Positions 1-13,700 of a DNA stretch of 64,000 nucleotides are shown here, in pieces. Where the stretch lies: the NCBI RefSeq assembly GCF_002078875.1, contig NC_034415.1:16217331-16281330 (forward strand), written 5' to 3'. Under the pieces are notes generated by a model that had not been told where the DNA came from, searched no databases, and saw only the letters and a list, made by a program, of their open reading frames with translations. Source of the DNA: Numida meleagris. Lineage: Eukaryota; Chordata; Aves; Galliformes; Numididae. The position numbers and the translations under genes are program-made. Numbering within the stretch: position 1 is the stretch's first letter; the number at the start of each line of letters is the position of its first letter.

Positions 1-360
1 CTTGAAGCCACTGGAGCAGGGGTTCGAGGTCTTCTGGATGCTCTTCAAAAAAGGCAGCCCAGACCTTGGGTGGGAAGCTGTGCTCTGGAGGCAGGAGCAC
101 AGGGTCTCCTGCTCACCCTGCAGGCCATAACCTGAGCGTGCTGTGAGCTGCAGGACTGAACGCTCAAGGTAATCACCATCTGACTGCATGGAGTATTGGA
201 TGGTCCTGATTTTCTGCCTGCCTACGCCACATCTCGGCTTCTTCTTGGCCCACCAGAACGCACAGCTGTAGCAAAGTTGGTGGAGACAGGGGGTCACATA
301 GGCGACATCATCCCAACTTTGCCAACAGACAGGACAGGTCCATTCTGATGGCACCTCCAT
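1..360 (-). pseudogene. Degenerate RING-finger retrocopy (TOPORS-like family), runs off left edge
   Basis: The minus strand is open from an ATG at 360-358 to the window edge, 120 codons without a stop. Near the start is a RING cross-brace: CPVC at residues 9-12, Cys25, His27, Cys30, Cys33 and Cys44. The eighth metal ligand expected at residue 47 is Gly (GGC, one base from TGC). Near the edge another frame reads VWAAFFEEHPEDLEPLLQ, which looks like the real continuation, so a frameshift between about 65 and 180 is likely. From memory this resembles the multicopy intron-poor TOPORS-like RING proteins of birds. The missing ligand and the frame change argue for a dead copy inside a COL24A1 intron. 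A divergent functional gene cannot be excluded because the 3' part is off-window. Confidence 0.55.
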
Positions 361-1139
361 GGCCCCAAGCTGTGCAGTGCGCATGGGAGAGTGAGACTGG
401 GAAGCTACTCCACTCACTGGCACTTCAGTGGACAGAAGGTGTCACAAACTGCAAAAGAAAGAGGCTGAGGTCACTCTCTGTCCTTGGGACAGGCAGTAGC
501 GATGCCCTATTCCCTCAGCAGCAAACCCTCCTGGCCTTAGCTCCACACCAGCTTTCCCAGGGCTGTGTCCCTGAACTGCTCACCTCTGCTACTGCTAGTG
601 CACCCTGCGGGGCCCCAGCTGTCTGAGCCAGGCAGGGCTGGGAAAACTCTAGCGGTGCTGTGGGATGGGCACCAAGAACTGCTGCTGGCAGCCCCATGGC
701 ACAACCCAAGGAAGTCCTCGTTCAATGCTGCAAATCTCACAGCTGTGCTCAACCGGAGTCCAAGCACGAGTCCATGCTGGCCTCTGCCAGCACCCAAATT
801 TACACATGAGGGTCAGCAAGGTCACAGACATCTCTTGCTGACATCAGAACCCCTGTGCCAGTAACCTGACAGTCCATGGCTGCATGTATTTGGGCACCAG
901 CCTGAGCCTCCATCACCCTCCATCATTCAGTGATTTTCCTTTGTAATGGTGATATACTTGGGAAAATAAAAGTTGTACATTTACTGTCTCCACAATAATC
1001 CATCTTCTGTCAACTGCTTGCACTTTCTGAAACTTGGACAAATTTGCCTGTTCTGGTTTGGATGCGATACAGATTGGTGGCAAGCTCAGGGTTGCTTTTT
1101 ATACCAAGTGCTCATATCACAGCAGGCTGTTTACTCATG
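361..1139. other. COL24A1 intron, nothing recognised
   Basis: This is moderately GC-rich to about 900 and AT-rich after that. Short open frames occur on both strands but none has recognisable protein features. The GC-rich part may be the 5' flank of the RING-finger retrocopy. Confidence 0.4.
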
Positions 1140-1245
1140 CTTTCCTGTGCAACCTATTCTACAGGACCTGCCTTAGCAGGAGGCTGGACAAGATGATATC
1201 CAGAGGTCCCTTCCAATCGCTGTTATTCTCTGATATTCTGGCTAG
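1140..1245 (+). mobile_element. CR1 LINE 3' tail fragment
   Basis: The sequence matches the terminal part of the CR1 copy at 5.1-5.8 kb almost phrase for phrase: the 'tgcaacct' block, 'ggaggctggacaagatgat', then 'aggtcccttccaa' and a decayed octamer end. Only the last ~100 bp of the element is present, a typical 5'-truncated insertion. It lies in an intron in the same orientation as COL24A1. Confidence 0.75.
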
Positions 1246-1612
1246 GAAAGTAAAGTTTGCCCATTGCAGTGGGCTAAGGAGTGCTTCACATTTGTTTTGC
1301 TCAACAGTCAGTGATTTGTTATGTTGCAATTATTTGACTTCTCAGAGTCTTCAGTCTATCCAACAGTGAAAGTACATGATGCTATGTTGCTAAGTATGAC
1401 GGATTTTTGCTTTTTGAAGAATCAACAGAAATCCAGATAATACTGCTGATCATTCTTTCTGGATGTTTTGGAGCACTATCAGTGTGTCCATATATGTATA
1501 TAGAAAGCATTAAGTAGCTTTAGCTAATTGTATGTTCCATGCCTGCTTTAGCGTACGGTGAAAACATATGCTTGACTTTTCTGCTTATAGTAATTATTTT
1601 CAATTTATTAAG

Positions 1613-1720
1613 GGTAACAAAGGAAATCCAGGCTTAGCAGGTCTGGCAGGTTATCCTGGAGCTCGAGGTCCGAAGGGATTGCCAGGCACGCCAGGCCCCA
1701 TGGGAGCACCTGGGCTAAAG
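1613..1720 (+). CDS. COL24A1: COL24A1 triple-helix exon (108 bp)
   Basis: 36 residues, 12 uninterrupted Gly-X-Y triplets starting [10 protein letters not shown] and ending GAPGLK. The acceptor is attaag and the donor gtatgc, with phase 0 at both ends. Confidence 0.96.
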
Positions 1721-4700
1721 GTATGCACAGTAGATCTTGTTGTTTAAATGCAGTGCTACTGATACTGCTCGGTAGTCTTAATGCATGCAGTGAGTGGGGA
1801 ACCATCATGCTACTGTTAATCATACAAGCAACTGACAGCAGAATTTATTTGAGGGGCGTGACTACGGATTGTGCTGGCCTCCTCAGCTTCTGTTGATAAT
1901 AGACTCATTTCAATGGTTTAAAAAGCAAAGAAAGGAAACATTACAAATAATTTTCACCATTTAAAGTTGGATTTTTCATTTAAAATGATGATTTGCTGTG
2001 TTCTGTGTGATTCACAGTAAGCAGTTTTTAAAACCTGAAGTTAATTGAAAACTGGGGAGGGAAATACTCTTTGTTATCTTTTCATAAAGATGTTTTGTAA
2101 AAGCTGTATTCACTGTTAGTAGTGTTTATTGCCAATGGTTCCAGTCCAGTTTATACTGCTTGGTCTACATGACAATCTGTAAAGAGATAGTTCCTGCTCA
2201 GAAAAGCTTGCGATCTGAAAAAGGCAGGGAATAAAGGGAAAAGGGTTACCAGGTTTTGCAAAGTAAGTATGAAGAGGAAACATACTGAGTCAGGCCAAAA
2301 GTATTTGTTAGAGCTAAAAGAAATCACCAAAGAAAGAGTGTAAGCACAAAGCAGTCATGAAAGTTGTATGTTCCCTACCCAAATTATTTGCAGATTGGTG
2401 ATCTCCTGAGCTAGACATGATTTCTATGCATTTAATTGTCCTCGGAAAATTTTCTCTAGCGTGAACTTGCCCACTTTCTGTGTAAACTGATGTGAAATTT
2501 TAGTCTAACAGCAAGGAGTTCCACAGCTATATTACACCATGCTAAAAGGATTGTTTTTTAAAATTTACTCCTAATCTTCCTGTTCTATGTTTCATTTTGT
2601 GCACTTGAGCACTTTCACAGGGAAGTACCATACTGGAAATGGCCTGAATTGTATGTATTAAGATGTATTTTCTTCCTATTCACAGGGTGCAGAAGGACTT
2701 CAGGGTCATCCAGGAAAACGAGGTAAAAGAGGCCATCCAGGATCACAAGGTGACCAGGGGCCAGCGGGAGAGGCTGGAGCCAAAGGACAGACTGTACGTA
2801 ATCACAGCTGTTGAGGCAAAACAACTATTCCAGGAGTTACCAGTGTGGAATAAGTGAGGATGCCTGCTTCTATTACAGGGAGAAGGTGGAGATCAAGGTT
2901 TGATGGGGTTTCAAGGATTCCCAGGTCCAAAAGTATGTGTTTGTTCTTTTCTGTTAGATCTCAAGCCATTTACAGAGTGAAAATATTAGGGAAGCACAGA
3001 TTTAATCAGCTTTAACAATAATTTGTTCAGAGTGTGTCTGAACTTGTTGGAACACTGTAGCCAGAGCTGTGTACTCCATGTCCAAATATGAATGTTCTGG
3101 GTCAGCGAGCTTGGTATTTTCACTGTTACAGCTCTTAGAAATTATCTTTCACTGCTTACAAGAGTTTAAAACAAGCTGATAGCTGGTGTTTATGTTTGAC
3201 TAAACTTTTCCTTTGTATTTTCAGGGTCCTGTGGGAGATGTTGGCTTAGTTGGAATTCTGGGCCCAAAAGGTCCAACAGGGCAAATTGTAAGTGTTTCAC
3301 TCCATAAAGGAGATTGTCAGGATGGCTTGCAGGGTCTCACACATTTTCAACTGAGGGAACCCTTTATTATTTTTTTTTATTATTAAAAGACCAGAACCGT
3401 CTAGCCAAACCTTTCTCTCTCAGACTGTGCTTCCACTAGAAGCCCTTTGCTTTTTCTGCTGCACTGGTCTGGTTACAATGTGGATGCAGATACACAAGCA
3501 GAGCTGGGCTCCCAGTTTTTAGGAAAAAAACAGGCTCTGCTGACAGTTACACTCTCCTAGTACAACTTGATCTACACAAGTCTCTTTATCACTTCATTTC
3601 TTTACCTTTCTTTCTTCTTACTCAACAATGCTGATTGTATAACTCTGTCCAGCAGTGAAGCAAAAAAGGGTCAAACTTTGCCTACAATAAGAGAGACTAG
3701 TACTTAGGCATTGAGAATTAATAAGTAGTCTTTTTGAAATATATTTCCTTTCTTCTTCCATAAGGTTAGTAGTCTGCATTAGCTCATTCTGCATGACACC
3801 TTCTTCATGATATTCTACTTTCTTACCAAAAATATGGAGGCATTTTGTAATATCTGAGAATGTGCATCCATCTTACTGCATCAAGTGGGGGGAAGTTTGC
3901 AGCACAAGAAGTCGTACTGGAAAATGCTTTTCTCTCACTGCTACCACTGACATCACAGAACTTACACAGTTTAGTTAACCAGATGCAAAGCAAAGGCTTT
4001 AGCAGCCTGTTCTAATAGCTGTTTTCTTTTTCTAAACATTCCTATGCAACATAAACACTGGAAATGAGCTTTTCACTCTAAATGAAACAGAACGGTTTAA
4101 CATTTTAGCAATATTTAACAGCAGCCTTACAAGAGTACTTGTGGGCAGTAATATGACTCAAGATAATAGTGATTGCAGCTCAATAAATAAGTGATCTTTG
4201 GTGGTCAGAGTACTTAAGTTTCCACAATTTTTAGCGCATCAACTCTCACATAAATCAATGTGTGTGGGCTTTCCTAGCATAACTAATTATTAAAATAATT
4301 ACCTTATTGATTATGTAGCAAAGAGCATTCACTATTCAGAACAAGAATATTGCCAAGATCTTTTGGATATTTACCACCACTGAGCAACTTGAAAGTAGGA
4401 CGTGTCATGAGGATTTTCTTTGTTTTGAAAACTCATTCGACTAATAAATTCCTTTGCTTGTTTACAGGGATATATTGGTCCTGTTGGTCAAGAAGGTATT
4501 ACAGGCCCAACTGGCAGGCCTGTAAGTTTCCCTTTTCTTTTGCATAGCTTGGTTATTCCACCTACCTTCATTTTTAATAATCTGTTTTACAGCTGGCCAA
4601 CATCTTATTTTGCTATCTGCAAATAGCAACTAGCAGGACCATCTTTGTACTACTACCATGCTGGCAAGTTAATGTATATGTGATTTCAGCATCTGATACA

Positions 4701-7700
4701 AAGATGATGAAAAAAATCATTGCAATGGCATTCTGCTGAAGTATTGCATACAGAAGACATGACTACAGCAGCAGTGAGCAAATCAAGGTGTACGACAGCA
4801 CATTAACTGTCACCTGGATGTCCTTACTCAGACTTAAGTCTGCAGCACGTCTAGAAAAATCTTCTTGGCGTTTCAGATGGCCCTCAGTACTCCCTAAGTT
4901 CCCTAAAGTGGGGGAGCTCTGCTCCCACCCCGTTTCTATCCTGTCTCACTCTCCCTGTGCGAGGGACAGAGTAGCATTCTATGAGACCACCTGCCTGCCA
5001 TTCCCAAGGCACCCATCCCACCCATGGAAGATACATAGAGAAGGTTTTTTTTATACCTCCGAATTCCTGATCAATAGAACATAGAGGCAGTGAGAATGTC
5101 TAAAAGTTGAAATAATAATCCTCAAAATAACAGGTATATATAATATTCCTGTTGGAAAGGAGCTCTGTGGAGAAGGACTTGAGTGTCTTGGTGAACAACA
5201 GGATGGCCGTGAGCCAGCAGTGAAACCCTATGGCCAAGAAGGTCAGTGGTATCCTGGGGTGCAATAAAAAGAGCATGGCCAGCAGATTGAGAGAGGTGAT
5301 CCTCCCTGTCTCCTTTGCCCTGGTGAGGTCACATCTGGATTACTGTGTCTGTTTCTGGACTCCTCAGTTAAAGAAAGACAGGGAACTTTCAGAGAGTCCA
5401 GCAGAGAGCCACAAAGATTATGAGGGGTTTGGAGTGTCTCCTTTACAGGGAAAGGCTGAGGGAGCTGGGGCTGTTCATACTGGAGAAGACTGAGAGGAGA
5501 TCTTATTGATGCTTATAAGTGTGTAAAGGTTGAGTGTCAAGTGGATGTGCCCAGGCTCTTTTCAACGGTGCCCAGTGACAGGACAAAGGGCAATGGGCAC
5601 AAACTGGAACACAGGAAGTTCCATACAAACATGAAGAAAAACTTCTTTATTTTGAGGGTGGTGGAGTGCTGGAACAGGCTGCATGGAGAGGCTGTGGATT
5701 CTCCTTCTCAAAACCCACCTGGATGTTTTCCCATGCAACCTGCTGAAGGGAATCTGCTTTAGTAGGAGGTTGGACTAGATGATCTCTTGAGGTCCCTTCC
5801 AGCCCCTACTATTCTGCAATTCCATGATAAAATTAATATATATGAATATTTAAAAGTGAAAAATAAAAGGGAAAGGGATTATTCCTCTGATAATGAGACT
5901 TTTCTTTCCACTTGTTGGGGAAAAAGCAACACTTTAAGTCTTCCTGCAGTCATTTCACTGCCATGCAGGAGGAAAATAGTTCTGTATACCTGTACAAAGG
6001 CTTTAAAAGACTTCATGTTGAATATAACACAGTGTAAGTGAAAAACTAGCTAAAAATGCCATGGAGACAGAAAAACAGTATGTAATCTGGCTGCGAGAGA
6101 AGAACTAATAAAAATGGAAATGTAACCAATGGATTTCTTCAGTAGCAGAGTGTACCAGGTTTGGCTCCCAATTCATAAGATGGTGAAACACTTCTCTCCC
6201 ACTATGATGGATTAGATTGAAGAGGAAGTACATCTGATTGAGAGGGAGAACACTGACGGTTAAAATTCCTGAGAAAAAAACATATCTGCAATCTGAAGAA
6301 AACAATCAGCTTTTCAAATATAGGAATTACAAGGTGTTTTCAAACAATTTATTTTTCTAATAATGCAGAAAAATTAAAGCCCCAGAGCTGTAAATACTTC
6401 CGCAGGTGGACGTTACGTGGGAGCTGTACGCCTCTCACATGCGTTGATTTGCAGAAGTCCTAGAAGCTAGAAAGCGCGCTGGCTTAACAGCTTCTCTTTC
6501 TTGCAGGGACCGAGAGGTGAAAAGGGCACAAGGGGTGAAATGGTAAGCTGAAACCACTTCTGTGCTTTCATTTGCTTGGCTGTGAGAAAAGTGATTCTCT
6601 GTGATTCTGAGTGCCAGCTGGACGGCCCTGTTGTGCTGGACAAAGCTCTGCCCCGAAGGCTGGGACTGCAAGTCAAAAGCATGACCTCTCCTTGTGCACA
6701 TAGGCTCCTGTGTCAAACAGTATGGCTCCTGGTCATATAGCAGACACATACCCCACATCTGTTATGGTTTAGATCTAAAAGCAAAATCCTCTGTCATGTT
6801 TGTTGTCTGCACTCCAGTGCCTCACAGCAGGGTGTGCATACAGCACCATGTTCATGCCTGCATGCTCTTGTCTGGAGAGGGAGAAGCTCAGTAGAAGCCA
6901 GGAGCTGGAGGTTGGTGTCCATGCACCATGTGCTGGCTGTGGTTACAGCAGGCAGTGCTGATACCTAATGAAGTTGTGCTCTCATTCTTCAGTAAGAAGA
7001 GTACATTAGTTTTTGTCTACTAATAAGCATTTGGTTTTATTTAAAAATTGTGTTAGAGTTCATAAAGCATCCAGCTAGTAATGGCTACGTGGAAAGCCAG
7101 TGTCAATTTATCTTATTTACAGCAAATGTGAATGCAGTTTTAGTTGATACCTACGGCATTAATTTATGTGACAACTGCTTCCTGTTCCTGTAACTGGCCA
7201 ACACAGTCTTGTTCCTGTTACTCTTATCCTGCTGTTCATCCCACCTCACAAAGGTCATTTAGTTTCTCATTTTACTGGATTTTGGTTTTAGCACCTACCT
7301 ATGCACAGTTCCAACATAGCTGCATTATTAAATTTTTGAAAATTGAATAATAAAAACTCAAAGAATTAAGGTTTAGAATGAAGCTTTATGTACTTGTCTC
7401 AAGGAGCTTTCCTCATTGATCATAATGCGACAATTCCTATCTCAGAGGAAGAGGAAACTAGGCTCTCAATTCTTACTATTAACCATCTTAACAGTTTCTC
7501 ATCTTTTATTTAAAGAATGTCTGTAACAGAAATGTGGGCACATGCTCATGCAAAAAGCAGTGAAAAAGAAACATTTTCCAATATTGGTGCTGCTTCTAAA
7601 GAAATTATTGCCTAAATCATTAATTCATCTCTTAAGATTTTTTCAGAAGAAGGATGTTTAATTTTAACTGCTGCCATTTTGTGTAGTTTTACAATATGTA

Positions 7701-10700
7701 GCCAAGATAAGGGTATATTTCCATCTGTTTTCATATATGAAGAAGATAAAATAATTTGCATCCAACTGCATATTCTGAGCTTGCTTTTGTACCTTAAAAA
7801 TTGATATTGGCATTCATGGTTGAATCACGGAGATTTCAGCTTTTCTGTAAGATTTTAGTTAAAAATTTTTAGTATGTCAGGAATAGCATTCATTACTAGA
7901 AATAAATGTGTTTTTTTTTTATCCTCGAAAAACATAGAATATAAAATGATACCTCCTTGTTTAGTGAAAAGTTCAGGTGCTGTACACTATTTCTAGAGAA
8001 AAATTGGTATTCAGAAACAGAGGGTTCTTGGAATAAAATGAAAATTAATTTCCAATTCAAAATAATAAAATAATCATATTGCTGTCCTTAAAATATTTAG
8101 AAAGTCATGGAAAGCTTTTTAGAATATTGTTTTCGAATTCTGACATTTCTGAAAGTGTGATTTAACTTACCTAGTTTGAGGTGGGTTTGTTTTGTTTTTT
8201 AAATTTCACAGCACGTCATTAGTAATACATAGTAGGTTATAATGTAGAGTCATAGGATAATCCAGGTTGTTTGGATCATAAGGCATTTCATGTCCAAACT
8301 TCTGTTTAAAGTAGAATCGGCTTCGCAATCACGCTGCATTGCTCAGAGTTATATTCAGTTGGGCTTGAAAACCTCCAGGAATGGAGACTGGATAATCGTT
8401 TGGGACAAGTGTTCCAGTGCTTGACTATCCTAAGGTTTTAAAAAAAAAAAAAAAAAAAAAGGTAAAATATGATAAAGTAGAATCTGTAATTTTCTATTAC
8501 AATCATTTATCTTAGATTTACTATCATTAGTAACAGCTACTACGCTATATGGTATATCAGAGTATTATGTTGCTGTTATGGTTTACCTGTTCTGAGATGT
8601 AGTGAAATAACATCAGAATGGCAAAAGCAGTCATGGAAAGCTTACAATTTTGGGCTGCCTATTTTTCTTTTTTAAATCATTTCTATTGATTTTAAATCAA
8701 TATTTTACTTTGTTTCTTTGAAAGTTTCTGAAGGCATGTAAAACATGGACATCGCTGGGGTTGGTCATGTTTTCAGAGTTAAACGTGTCTATCAATGCAT
8801 GTGAAATCACTGTTAGAAGAAGGCTGGTGTTTTGCCCTTTGAACTTCTGTACTGGCATACAGGGTGGTTAAAGAATTAAAGAGCACACTAAAATTAACAG
8901 CTCTATTACCTGCTTTTGTTATCAACTGGAATTATACTCAGTATACTGGAATTACACTGAAATCTTCTCGCTTAAATTCTAGAATGATCAAAGGGTGAAT
9001 TAAGTGGATTTGTAAAGGTAATCCTGTACATTCCAATGAAGCACTCTGCAATTAGCTTAATCCATAAAAAGTGTAATATAACCTTATTCTGCTGCTCTGT
9101 AACAGAAAGAAAGAAAGAACATTTGTAACGCCTTTACAGGATTTCAACATGCTCTGTATGGTTTGGCTACCTTCTACAGGCTTTTAAAAGTAATTGATAT
9201 AGGCCTTTGAAGTTTTAATGCGTTCAGGAAATTTAATATTTAATTTAAAAGAAGTTTACTGCAGTTAACAAATAGCATTCAGTTTTTATCTTTTTTTCCC
9301 AGATTGGTTTTATTGGCAAGGATACAGTGAGTCAAGACAAATCCCATTCCTCTTTTGCAAGATCCCTTAAAATCATTGGAATAGTGCAGTTAGGGTTTTT
9401 TAAATATTCTGTTCTGTGTCAGAAACCACTATAATTTTCATCTGTCCTAGTCCCAGATGTTTTGAAGTCTTAAAATTGTGACATATGCCGAGAATATAGA
9501 ATATTAACTGAAGTATTCAGTCATCTGGAAAATTCCCTGGAATTTCTAAATCTCAACACCCAGAGAAGAAAGGCATCTATTCATCAGAGAGCAGTGGTTA
9601 CTTAGGGATGAACTGTTGAAGACTTTGTGCCTTGCTTGACCTGTTGTTTGCATAATCCAGTCCAGAACCAAGATAAACAAGTACATCCTCACACTGTCAA
9701 ATTTGTCAAGGTTCTCTTTCACACTTTCATTTTATACCAAACGTACTTCACCAAGCATGACCATACAGGGCAGCAGTGCATCCAGATGGCATTGAAGGTA
9801 TCCCACAGCAGTCCAACAGCACCTGAGCTGCTGATCTGATTGATTAAATGTGGAGGTCAGCTCTGTGACATCCAGTTTGTTTCTATCAGCCAGGGTTTAC
9901 CACAAAACAGTGAAGTCAATATCATCTCTGAAAACTCATCTCCCATCCGTTTTGTAATAATGAGTAACGATAATAATATTTTATGCCTCTTTCATAGTAA
10001 TAGGATTTCAAAGGAAATTTCAAGCTGTGCAGTAATCAAAATCAGAGTAAACAGAGAAGGCAAGGTAATTGCCACAGCACCTGCACTGTTTTCTGTACTA
10101 CTGCATATGCTAACATGACTCATCCTTTGAAGTCCATTTTCCAAAACTAATCATTAATGCCACTATAAAATATCAGTAAACACAAAATGCCTTAAGAGTC
10201 CCTTCTACATTTACAAGTGGATAAAACATAAACAGGGTCAGGATGCATCAGTTAAAAAATAGACTTTTAGTCATTAAATTATGCCATGAATGTTGTCTTT
10301 CTTACGTGTCGGAACACCATACCTCTAAGTCCCCAGGAACAGCTTGTTTCAATTCTCACACAGCATGTGTAAAGCACAGGGTTCAGCCTCTTGTTGGTAT
10401 AGATCTAGTGCTGAGAATAACGAGACGGCCCCAGTTCAGCACCTGAACCCCTCTGGCATGACCAGGGCAGGTGATGTGCAGGTACTCGTCACCTTGTGCA
10501 GCTGCAGAGGTCATCATAATCCTATCTGATGCACTCCCAGGTGGCTGCCATGTGCTCTACCTTATGAGCACTTGTAGAGATAGTAAGAAATGAAGCTGGT
10601 TTTGTCTCAGTAAATTTGGAGCCTTAATAAATTACTGCCATTTGCTTTGAGGTCCTCTTTATTTAAATACGCATAAATCAATATAAGATGGAATCCGTTC

Positions 10701-13700
10701 TTTTCTGAGCCTTTTTCTGGTGGGCCAGCTGCAGCCCATGGTCAGCTGTTGTAGCTTGCAGTGACTCTCACACAGATCTTGTTGTGAAATCTCACAGCAG
10801 GAATACTTCCTATTGCTATGTTAAGTGGTTTACAAGTTGATACCTCTTTGTCTAGACAAGCCTCACAGTATTTGCTGCATTACCATGGCAGAAACTTAAT
10901 TCTGGCATGACTCTGGTGGCATATGAGTGCTTTTGCTGGAACAGCTCATTGTGCTTGAATAATTGGTACACACAGCAGTAGCTAAGGAGTGCTTTGCTTA
11001 AATAAACTCAGATAGGTTAAATGGTTTTACTCATGCATAATACAGATCTGGTCTGTGCCTTTCATTCTTCTCTTCCGCTTGTATTAAGCCACTGCCACCT
11101 ACTCTTTTCCTTGTCTCTGTTCTTGCTTTTGTTTATGTTACAGCAGCTCCTAGAGGCCTTCAGTATATAGGTACTGAAGAAGGGAATTTAACAGTGGTAC
11201 AAGTATCATTCTATCTCAGTGTGAATAGGAAGGCTCATTCAGATGACGGAGACTGTCTTTGGAAGGGTCTGTATCCAACCCTAAGGCAAAACTAAAGCTC
11301 AGATTTAAGACTATGAACCAAAGGCAATATAAGCTAGGGCCAAGCAGTTTTCCTACTTTCCTCCTTTTCCTCCTCCTCCTGATGGTCCTTAAGGTCGGGA
11401 GCATGGATATAATGTTGTTAATATGGAGGAAGCCTGCAATATCTCTGTTAAACAATGATACATATAAAATATGTATCATAAAATATACATAAAATAATAC
11501 ATTCTAGCTGAAAAGTGGCACTGCTGGTAAATGGAGCTGACAAATGCCCGGTAGATGTTTGTGGAGTCAAGCAAATCAGTCAGTTCTTTTTGACCACCTA
11601 TAACGTTTTTACAGCACTTTTATAATCATTTGTCCACTATAGTATTTGTATCAGCAACATGCACATAATGCTGGCGTGTTGTATGATATGTTATGTATTC
11701 ATACTTTGAGTAAGAATGACTTTTCTATCATATGTAATTGGATAAACAAGTTTTAGTAACTAGCCAAGCCAGCAATACTTAGGAGTATTCCACGTTCGCA
11801 GAGCATGGTACTTCCATAATATTAACAATTACAATTTTACCAAGGCCTGTACCACAAACCTCTTGATTTCACTGTATGTATTGTGGCATTTGGGGATTTT
11901 AAAAATATATAATTACAGAAGCAGAGATGTTCAGCTGTAACTGTTGCATTTTATCTCCATTTCTTCCAGGGACCCCAGGGACCCCAGGGCCAGCCAGGGG
12001 CACCTGTAAGTGCGTAAAAAAAAAAAATAATAATAAAAAAAAAAAGCCTCTGTTTTTGCATTGTGATTGCTTCATATAAATGTGTGAAGGATCTAAGATA
12101 TGGTTTCTCCCATTTTCTAGGGGCCACCTGGACCACCAGGTCCAAGAGTAAGTACTGTAACTAACCTGACTATAATATAGCCTCAACATTCGAAGTTTCC
12201 TAAATCTGCGATGGTGTACATAATCTGAGAACTAGGGCCAACCACAAGACCTGATTGTTTCTGTGGGTTCCTTAGTTTGTTAAAAATAAATAAACTGTAA
12301 AAATAAATAAACTGTGTCTGCTCTGCACATCTCACAAAGTGTAGAGAATGAAGATACATGAGGAAATGGCTTCCTAATCCAGAAGCTGCATCTAGGTCAG
12401 TCTTGGTATTTCATTTTTCTTTTATGCATTGTGAAAATGACTTCAATCCGTAGCAACACAGACTCTGCAGTTACAGATCACCAGATATTTTCAGAGCTCA
12501 GTTATGCTCCAGTCAAACCTTTTCATCTCAGTTTTCCTTTTCCTTCCTTGGCTGACAACCTGCAACTGTGGCAGCTTTGCTAGACAAAGACTTCTCAGCA
12601 GGAGTGATGTTTTCATTCGACAGAAGTCCTGCAGCCTTTTTGCCACAAAAATCAGATGAGAGAATATGGCATAAACTGCACCCATTTAACTAGATCAAAC
12701 ATTTCTTATATGCTAATCTTGAAAGGCATGTCACCTTTTCTCATTGTGCAGATTGGTTTTCTCAACTGTATAAATTAAATGGCTGGGAGGGATTAAATTC
12801 AGGTGTTGATCTGTAAATATAATAGTAGCTTTTTTTTTTTCCAGCTTCCAGGAATATAATCATTCAAATGGGGGTGGGGATGCTAATGAAATAAGTCAAA
12901 TAATGCTTTATCATGGGTGTAGGCTTGTTTTCTTTGGGGATGGAAGGGCAAATTCTATTGAAAAGTAAGTATTGCCTGTGAATTATTTTCTAAAATGGCA
13001 AAATTATGATCATCTTTATGTTCCTACAGTACTCAAAAATTTATGTCCTGCAACTTAGAATATTTCTGTTCATTTTTTATGTTCTAAAATACGTTTTCTG
13101 TTTTCAGAAACTAGTGGACATCAATGCTGCTGTTCAGGCTTTGATTGCATCAAATGCTGCATTGCAGATGGAGGTAATGTATTACACTGTATTTACCTTG
13201 TCATACAGGATATGCAATTATATGTAGGTCGCTCCAGAAGTAATGCCTCCTATTTATTTCCATGGAAACTAGAACAGATACAAAGAGCACAGTGATACTA
13301 TTTGACAGAGAAAATTTTCAGCTACTTAACATTATTTTTTAACACGGTCACCACCGTTAGTTGATTTGCATGGATGAGCTGATTTCACTCTTCGTTTTGT
13401 GGTGCAACAGCTGTGTATGGCTGTCCAGAACATGGCTTGTCTTTCACATTGCTGTTGCCATTGCTGAAACACACCACTCACTGCCTTATGGTGCTGACAT
13501 CCACTGTTTGGTCTCCTTAAATGTTCAGTAAGTGGCGATGAATGTCAGTGGGTGCCATTTTTTCCACGTGGAGGAATACAGTGACACACGTTTGCTTCAT
13601 CCACACTTCCATGTCAGACCCCATTCTGTCAGACAGCCCCTCTGCTGCCATCTGTCTCACAGAAACAACATGTAATGGGATATTGGTAGGAAGGTTCAAC

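Larger units (their letters stand above)
6543..11969 (+). other. Large COL24A1 intron (5.4 kb)
   Basis: AT-rich. It contains an antisense CR1 piece at 8245-8440, a possible 24-bp microexon at 9303-9326, a perfect 11-bp-arm palindrome at 11455-11479, and two consecutive same-frame plus-strand open frames (9627-10118) separated by one stop with no recognisable protein character. Nothing else was identified. Confidence 0.7.

Noticed and set aside
1984..2040. Box C/D snoRNA-like ATGATGA ... CTGA in a COL24A1 intron
   Set aside because: The terminal stem does not pair, C'/D' boxes are not convincing, and the spacing is short.
4705..4738. GATGATGA followed by CTGA
   Set aside because: Only about 30 nt separate the boxes, too short for a box C/D snoRNA, and there is no terminal stem.
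9627..10118. Two consecutive plus-strand open frames in the same frame, separated by one stop
   Set aside because: The peptides resemble no family I know, there are no flanking repeat ends, and the joined length is compatible with chance in intronic DNA.
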